From positions 1 through 46,970 of IMG/VR virus record IMGVR_UViG_3300032046_000049: 46,970 nt of DNA. One strand, 5' to 3'. The DNA comes from a virus. Positions 42,369 to 46,970 of the stretch are shown here, in pieces; the first letter of the stretch is position 1, and every line of letters begins with the position of its first letter. Under the pieces are notes generated by a model. It was not told where the DNA came from. It saw only the letters and a program-made list of their open reading frames with translations, and ran no database searches. The position numbers were made by a program, and so were the translations under genes.

Positions 42369-44909
42369 TCACTTGTTTAAGTTTGTTGGAATCTCTCTTT
42401 TGGATGAGATCAATGCCTTTTTAAACTCATCCATGATTCTGTTTTTATCTTTTTTAAACCTGAATGCTGGGCTTTCAACCAATGCCAATAGTTTTTCATA
42501 CGAATCAATTTGATCCCAAGTATAACCCTTACCAAACAAGATATAAGAAACAATGTCTGGGTCAACAGATATTACCTTTTCATTTACTACTTCAGATTTC
42601 TCTGTTGCGCCCTTTGAAGGAACAATCTTCTTTTTTGCTATCTTCATTCCTGATCTTGGGTTAATCAACAGCCTGTAGAAACTTGTTGGGTCTTTAGGAC
42701 TTGTCCAACGAACCACCGAGAATATTGAAGCGATTAAAATGTTTCTATATGCTGCTTTATATGCACTTTCTTTTGGTGCACCTGATGAAGTCTTCTTCAT
42801 CCAACCAACATTACCAACAAAGAAATCAATTTGAATCAATCCTGGTTCTTTTATCCCATTTCCCTGTGCATCAAGTGCTTCTATTTGTTTTTGATTATTA
42901 TCAATAAGTGGCACAAGAATATGAAATTGTCCCAAACCCTTATTAATCTTATATCTAGCACCGGCACTCTTTAAGAACTGGTCTAATTCTTTCCAAAAGT
43001 CTTTTGTTTCATCAATCCCAAGTTTTGATTCTATCTGTTCCTTACCAATAGCAACATCAAGGTCTCCAACAAATGGTTTAGACTTATTGCCAATGATTTC
43101 AAATTCAATTGGAGCCAATCCTGTTTGTTTCAAGGCGTTATTGACATTTGTCTCTATAAGCTCATTTGGAATTGTAGAGTTTGATTCTGGGAAGACATTT
43201 CCTCCCTCAGTTAAAAAATTATATGCCATTGTTCTTCTTACTGACTCTGGTACAATCCCACGATTTAGAAACTTCTGTCTGATCTCTTCTGGAGATGTTG
43301 TTTGTAACATTGACTTCATCATATTGATCTTACTCTTATCAAGATCAATTGACTTTTCTGTATCTGCTACTTTCTTTGGTATTGTTATTTGACCTTTATT
43401 TACGTTAAAGTCTTCTTCTGCTGTTTGTAGATCTTGTTCCCACATGTTTAATGCGTCAACCAAGTTTGTTGCATCTGTTTTGATCGCCTTTTTAAACTTG
43501 TTTTGTGCATCAATAAGTTTATCTATGAAAGCCCAGTTTAGTTCTTTACGCTTAGTAAACTTATTTTTGTCAACTATCTTTACCAAATCTCCATTTGGTG
43601 CTGCAACCACAAGACCTTCATATTCATCTCCAAATAATGATTTGAATTTGGTTTGTAATGCTTGTTGTTTAGCAGACTTTCCAATCTCTTTTATTGCAGC
43701 AAGTAGTTTTTCCTTTAGATCTTTTTCCTCTTGAGTTCTTGCTGGCTTACTAAGAATGTTCCCATTCTTTTCTATCAGCTTTCTTATGTTCAAGATTAGC
43801 TTGTTGTCAAACTTTAGTTTTGATAGATCTACAGTTGGAACAGCATATACTTTTATGGAAGTATATTTGTTTATCTCAGAAGCAAGGTCTTTCCAAAACT
43901 CTGGTTTGTGAAATGCTTGTTCACCAAACTTTGTCTCGAATATAACAAATATTCCATCACCAATTTTCTTTTCGTCATAAATAACAATATTATGATCATA
44001 TGAAGGGATTGCTTCACCTTCAATTTCAATTGATCCATTAAAAACAAAACCATGTTTCTTCTGGAGTGAAGCTACTATCTCAGCTAATGGCACATTCTTC
44101 AACAACTCAAAATATCTCTTGAAATCTTGCATAAAGAACAAGTTTGATATTTGACTTGAGTCTGTATATGTATTACTCTTTGAGCTGATAAAGAAAGTGT
44201 TGTCTTTCAATCCAAAGGCAAAATAATTTCCATCCACTTTTTCACTAACATGGAACTGTTTATTATCAAGATTCCAAAAACTAAGAAAGTCTAAGAGTTG
44301 ACTTGGTTTTAAATCTTCTATATGTTTGATACCTTCATTCAAAAATATCTGTTTGAGATTATACTTTGATTCTGACAACATCTTTAGGATCTGTTTGCTA
44401 TATTTCTGGAGATATGCTGGAAGTATTGAAGTGAACTGTTTAATGTCGGCTGTTGCTATTGCTTTACGTGCTAGTGTCCCAGACACATTCACATTACCTT
44501 CTCTGTTTATGGGAGAGAATTGAAGTTGGTTGTTAAATAACAGTTTAGATAAGGTCTTTGCTGTTCTCGCATTGTTTATGTTTGAGATATCTGAATCATC
44601 TGCATAAAATGTGTAGGTGTTGTTGTCTTCTGGATCTTCGTTTGCTGTTTCTAACAAATTAAACAAGGCAGTGGTTGGATTTGGTTCATAAGTTACCTTG
44701 ACATTCTTTGGTAAAGCAGGAGCTATTAGTTTATCCCAAATAGGTTTCATCTGATTCCAAGAGATTGGTAATTCACCTTTTCTTTTTCTGTCAGATGTAG
44801 ATACAAACAAATAGACCACTTCATTTTCTGAAGCAGCCTTATTTACCAAGAAGTCATGACCAGCTGTGAATGGTTTGAATCCGCCAGCTATGATTCCTAT
44901 CTTACTCAT
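42369..44909 (-). CDS. Triple nucleotidyltransferase fusion (HIGH-type, ligase-type, pol-beta-type)
   Basis: The start at ATG 44909 gives 846 residues and puts the first strand (MSKIGIIAGGF) at the N-terminus, as in the family; an ATG 11 codons earlier only adds an atypical leader. Domain 1 (1-175) is a cytidylyltransferase/adenylyltransferase: GGFKPFTAGH (9-18, with TxGH in place of HxGH, as in CoaD) and SGTLAR (143-148, the ISSTxxR position). Domain 2 (about 180-460) looks like a covalent nucleotidyltransferase: SEKVDGNYF (motif I, Lys224), IEGEAI (III), GIFVIFE (IIIa), EGLVV (IV, Glu431) and DLVKIV (V-like). Domain 3 (about 555-750) is pol-beta-like: IIGNKSKPFVGDLDVAI with Asp616 and Asp618, and LIQIDFFVG with Asp695. 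It opens the leftward operon before the portal. The substrate and the role are unknown; RNA or DNA end repair and nucleotide-cofactor work are options. Confidence 0.75.
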   Translation of the reverse strand: MSKIGIIAGGFKPFTAGHDFLVNKAASENEVVYLFVSTSDRKRKGELPISWNQMKPIWDKLIAPALPKNVKVTYEPNPTTALFNLLETANEDPEDNNTYTFYADDSDISNINNARTAKTLSKLLFNNQLQFSPINREGNVNVSGTLARKAIATADIKQFTSILPAYLQKYSKQILKMLSESKYNLKQIFLNEGIKHIEDLKPSQLLDFLSFWNLDNKQFHVSEKVDGNYFAFGLKDNTFFISSKSNTYTDSSQISNLFFMQDFKRYFELLKNVPLAEIVASLQKKHGFVFNGSIEIEGEAIPSYDHNIVIYDEKKIGDGIFVIFETKFGEQAFHKPEFWKDLASEINKYTSIKVYAVPTVDLSKLKFDNKLILNIRKLIEKNGNILSKPARTQEEKDLKEKLLAAIKEIGKSAKQQALQTKFKSLFGDEYEGLVVAAPNGDLVKIVDKNKFTKRKELNWAFIDKLIDAQNKFKKAIKTDATNLVDALNMWEQDLQTAEEDFNVNKGQITIPKKVADTEKSIDLDKSKINMMKSMLQTTSPEEIRQKFLNRGIVPESVRRTMAYNFLTEGGNVFPESNSTIPNELIETNVNNALKQTGLAPIEFEIIGNKSKPFVGDLDVAIGKEQIESKLGIDETKDFWKELDQFLKSAGARYKINKGLGQFHILVPLIDNNQKQIEALDAQGNGIKEPGLIQIDFFVGNVGWMKKTSSGAPKESAYKAAYRNILIASIFSVVRWTSPKDPTSFYRLLINPRSGMKIAKKKIVPSKGATEKSEVVNEKVISVDPDIVSYILFGKGYTWDQIDSYEKLLALVESPAFRFKKDKNRIMDEFKKALISSKREIPTNLNK

Positions 44910-45096
44910 ATGTCTTATGATCCATGTTAAAGTCCAAATCAATACTTAAATATACATATTCATGTTTTGAAGCCAAATTTACTTGTGATTATTATGCCAC
45001 AGAGAACTCTAAGTTTACCTACATTCTCTCTTCTCTTATTATAGGGTAGTGTATCATCCTTTTCTAAAATATGATTAACAATAAGGTTTTAAGAAC
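44910..45096. promoter_or_regulatory. Divergent control region between leftward and rightward operons
   Basis: This 187-base AT-rich gap separates the leftward late operon from a rightward operon and has no convincing gene. Very short frames (MINKVLRT at 45071, and a 16-codon frame from 44994) are probably chance. AT-rich tracts such as AAATATACATATT (near 44949) could hold promoters, but no clear -35/-10 pair is seen. AAGG at 45084 serves the GTG start at 45097. Confidence 0.5.
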
Positions 45097-45435
45097 GTGA
45101 TCCCAAAGAGACTATTATCTATAATCGATTATGTCATCGACTATATTGGTGACAACAGCGATGATTGGTTCAAGATCAAAATGGAGATAATCAACAACTT
45201 TCCACCAAATGAAAGAAGTAGATTTTCAAGAAGACATTACAGTACCAAAAAACATATTCTGAATTCTTTCGATAAGAAAGTAATTACTTATTGGGAAAGC
45301 AAAACTGGAATGAAGCTCTGGGTTGATCCCAACAAGTTACATCCAGATAATTGGACAGCTAAAGGCCGTGGATGTGGTCTGAGGAAATTTAATGAACAAC
45401 GCAGACGACAAAAAGAAGCTGAAACAACTGATTGA
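45097..45435 (+). CDS. Unknown basic protein, 112 aa
   Basis: It starts at GTG 45097, nine bases after AAGG, with an in-frame stop at 45082 leaving no earlier start. The protein is basic and hydrophilic (FPPNERSRFSRRHYSTKKHI, WESKTGMKLWVDPNKLHPDN), ending in an Arg/Gln-rich tail. It is not recognised. The last 44 bases overlap the next gene, whose ribosome site GAGGAAA lies inside it, implying coupled expression. Confidence 0.6.
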   Translation: MIPKRLLSIIDYVIDYIGDNSDDWFKIKMEIINNFPPNERSRFSRRHYSTKKHILNSFDKKVITYWESKTGMKLWVDPNKLHPDNWTAKGRGCGLRKFNEQRRRQKEAETTD

Positions 45436-46444
45436 ATCCATTATCAAGGAATCGCTTGATGAAAATCAAGAAGTGATCAAAGAAGATGGATTAGTTGGTG
45501 CCTTCGTTCAACCATTTACTGACATTGCTAAGACTGCACAATATGGTATGAAGAAACTTGCTACTGTTGCTGGTGGTAACATCTTTCGTATGACTGCTAA
45601 CATCATTGCATTGTCTATACCGTTTATAGCCGCAAAAGAACTTAAAAAGATGGACCGATCCATCACACAAGAGATACAAAAAAGAGTTGGAGCTGTAGAC
45701 AGTCAATATAAAGATGTTTTGGAAAGAAACATGGCTGCATTGCAGGCCCAAGATCTTTCAATTGCTGCGTTTCTCATCAATCCAGCTATGTTTTTAACCG
45801 TAAACACTGGATTAGAGGGAATTAGTGCAACTCTAGGAATTCTTGACGCATTAACCCTTGGTAACTCTACTGTGGCTTCTCTAAAAGGTAAGGTAGATTC
45901 TCTCACTAAGACAAACACTGGTTGGGGTGGATCAAAGGGTGGCTCAGCCGGAGGAGCTGCTGGTGGTGGAGATTATGGTGGAGATTTCGGTGGCGATGGA
46001 ATGGCTGAGTCAAAGAAACCACTCATAAAAGAAGAAGTAGATGTTGAACAGTTAAGAAAGCAAGTTCTTGCTTCTGTTACTGAGTTGATGAAAAAGCCTG
46101 AGATAAGACAGGCAATAAAAAATAATCCTCTTGTTACTGCTATTGAACAAGGAACTTTAGATGTTGTTCTTAACAGAGTAAAACAGTTGATGACTATCAA
46201 CGATTATGATAAACTTAAGTCTTTTATGGGCGCAGATTTTGCTGAGTTTGAAAAAACAAGTTTGGGTAGTTTACCAAAAGGTACAAAACCTGAAGATATA
46301 GCAAAGTTCAAGCAGTCATCTGTTCCTGAGATTAAAAAAGCATATAAACAAATCTATTTGAAATATTTGAATGGTATTTTGGCATCTGCCATAAACCCAC
46401 AAGCTGTTCAACAAGCCATACAGTTTGTAGAGAAATTAGGTTAA
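45392..46444 (+). CDS. Tagged, partly hydrophobic protein, 350 aa (possible internal virion protein)
   Basis: GAGGAAATTTA leads to ATG 45392. The N-terminus has KKKLKQLIESIIKESLDE, the recurring tag. Hydrophobic segments follow at about 66-85 (NIFRMTANIIALSIPFIAAK) and 121-150 (SIAAFLINPAMFLTVNTGLE), then a Gly-rich linker with GGDYGGDFGGDG near 187-200 and a helical C-terminal half (VEQLRKQVLASVTELMKKPE). This combination of a targeting-like tag, membrane-active segments and a flexible linker would fit an internal or ejected protein, but this is inference. No family is recognised. Confidence 0.6.
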   Translation: MNNADDKKKLKQLIESIIKESLDENQEVIKEDGLVGAFVQPFTDIAKTAQYGMKKLATVAGGNIFRMTANIIALSIPFIAAKELKKMDRSITQEIQKRVGAVDSQYKDVLERNMAALQAQDLSIAAFLINPAMFLTVNTGLEGISATLGILDALTLGNSTVASLKGKVDSLTKTNTGWGGSKGGSAGGAAGGGDYGGDFGGDGMAESKKPLIKEEVDVEQLRKQVLASVTELMKKPEIRQAIKNNPLVTAIEQGTLDVVLNRVKQLMTINDYDKLKSFMGADFAEFEKTSLGSLPKGTKPEDIAKFKQSSVPEIKKAYKQIYLKYLNGILASAINPQAVQQAIQFVEKLG

Positions 46445-46495
46445 ACTCTTAACATAGTTTGCTATGATACTCCAATACCAATCAGGAGTTTTAAC

Positions 46496-46777
46496 ATGGC
46501 AAAAAAGAGTAAAGACCAAGGCGCAGATAGACAACCATTGGAACTCGGTGAACTAAAGAAGATCACCGATGAATTCATGAATCGTTACAATAACACTGAG
46601 AACGAGCTTCAGCTCTTGAAGGAAGATCAGGCTAATCTTATTGAAGAATTTAGCGATCGTCTTGATATGAAGACGCTAAAACAAGCAATTCGTACAATTA
46701 AGATCAAAAAGAAGGTAAATCATCTAGACACATACGAAAGTTTTTGTAATATCTTAGATGAAAGAGAATCAGTGTGA
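46496..46777 (+). CDS. Small coiled-coil protein resembling GapR/DUF2312 layout, 93 aa
   Basis: CAGGAG lies before ATG 46496. Residues about 20-70 form a helical hairpin-like stretch, KITDEFMNRYNNTENELQLL then KEDQANLIEEFSDRLDMKTL and KQAIRTIKIKKKVN. GapR-type proteins have a similar layout: a coil, then E-x-x-x-x-G/L-D-x-K-x-L/I-R-x-x-I-x-x-x-K. GapR binds overtwisted AT-rich DNA. The resemblance is of pattern only, so a DNA-associated role is a weak suggestion. Confidence 0.45.
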   Translation: MAKKSKDQGADRQPLELGELKKITDEFMNRYNNTENELQLLKEDQANLIEEFSDRLDMKTLKQAIRTIKIKKKVNHLDTYESFCNILDERESV

Positions 46778-46778
46778 A

Positions 46779-46970
46779 ATGAACAACACAGTTAAGAAAC
46801 CAAAGTTACCAGTAATCTTATACGAAGAACCAAAACCTGGTGAACCAGCAAATCCAATTCCATATGTGGAAGTTGCACAAGATGACGAAATGCCAAAAGT
46901 TCTCTTTGTTTCTGAGTATAAAGAAACTGGTGAATTTGAGGTAGATCCTGAGTCTGGTTCAGTTCCCATT
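46779..46970 (+). CDS. Unknown protein, N-terminal part (runs off right edge)
   Basis: From ATG 46779 the frame is open to the window edge (64 residues so far): MNNTVKKPKLPVILYEEPKP then a proline- and glutamate-rich, probably unstructured stretch (VEVAQDDEMPKVLFVSEYKE). It follows the previous stop by one base, so translation is probably coupled. Too little is present for a family. Confidence 0.6.
   Translation, partial: MNNTVKKPKLPVILYEEPKPGEPANPIPYVEVAQDDEMPKVLFVSEYKETGEFEVDPESGSVPI

Noticed and set aside
44910-44942. Eleven-codon N-terminal extension of the nucleotidyltransferase fusion
   Set aside because: It adds MIWTLTWIIRH before the first strand MSKIGIIAGGF. Family members begin at that strand, so the internal ATG at 44909 is preferred.
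44994-45044. Short 16-codon frame in the divergent gap
   Set aside because: There is no ribosome site and the peptide is low-complexity; chance is the simplest explanation.
1-46970. tRNA, rRNA, integrase, attachment sites
   Set aside because: Gaps between genes are short (mostly under 120 bases) and none folds as a tRNA on reading; no integrase or att-like repeat was seen.

Overview
This window is the late (virion morphogenesis) region of a large, AT-rich tailed phage of the T4-like myovirus type, probably from a marine or other environmental Gram-negative host. The evidence is a near-complete T4-style set of head, neck, tail and baseplate genes in dense same-strand order: portal, prohead protease, acidic scaffold, HK97-fold major capsid protein, gp13/14/15-like neck and completion proteins, contractile sheath, tube, tail assembly chaperone, a 1410-residue tape measure and a baseplate hub. 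The host type is inferred only from a phage-encoded lipoprotein signal and is uncertain. No terminase, integrase, tRNA or CRISPR array is seen.

Layout. Almost everything is read leftward (minus strand) from a divergent control region at 44910-45096. In transcription order: a three-domain nucleotidyltransferase fusion (44909-42369); the head module (portal, a gp67/68-position helical protein, gp21 protease, two small proteins, scaffold, capsid; 42304-33318); a GIY-YIG homing endonuclease and small proteins (33215-29912); the neck (29301-27307); a DUF5661/kinase-like protein; a tail completion protein; two tandem paralogous sheath proteins (24599-18490); a tagged protein; the tube (17181-16693); an HNH endonuclease; a GNAT-like protein; a second kinase-like protein; the tail assembly chaperone with an apparent programmed frameshift (14248-13054); the tape measure (12016-7784); baseplate proteins (7769-946); and a family A DNA polymerase that runs off the left edge. 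A short rightward operon (45097 to the right edge) carries small, mostly unknown proteins.

Three plus-strand islands interrupt the leftward operon: an unknown protein plus a Nudix hydrolase (12076-13057), a HAD phosphatase (29379-29915) and a lipoprotein with an HEMSH metallopeptidase motif (30545-31249). The last two sit next to hairpins with T-tracts that look like leftward terminators, as expected for accessory 'moron' cassettes.

The most unusual items are: (1) the fusion of HIGH-type, ligase-type and pol-beta-type nucleotidyltransferase domains; (2) a short amphipathic helix of the form xLKxIIxExLxEE, present at the N-terminus of many otherwise unrelated proteins and three times in tandem in one, which could be a capsid-targeting or prohead-protease signal; (3) the chaperone frameshift at a T7 run; (4) two kinase-fold paralogues encoded among virion genes; (5) a ribosome-site-sequestering hairpin in front of the HNH endonuclease.
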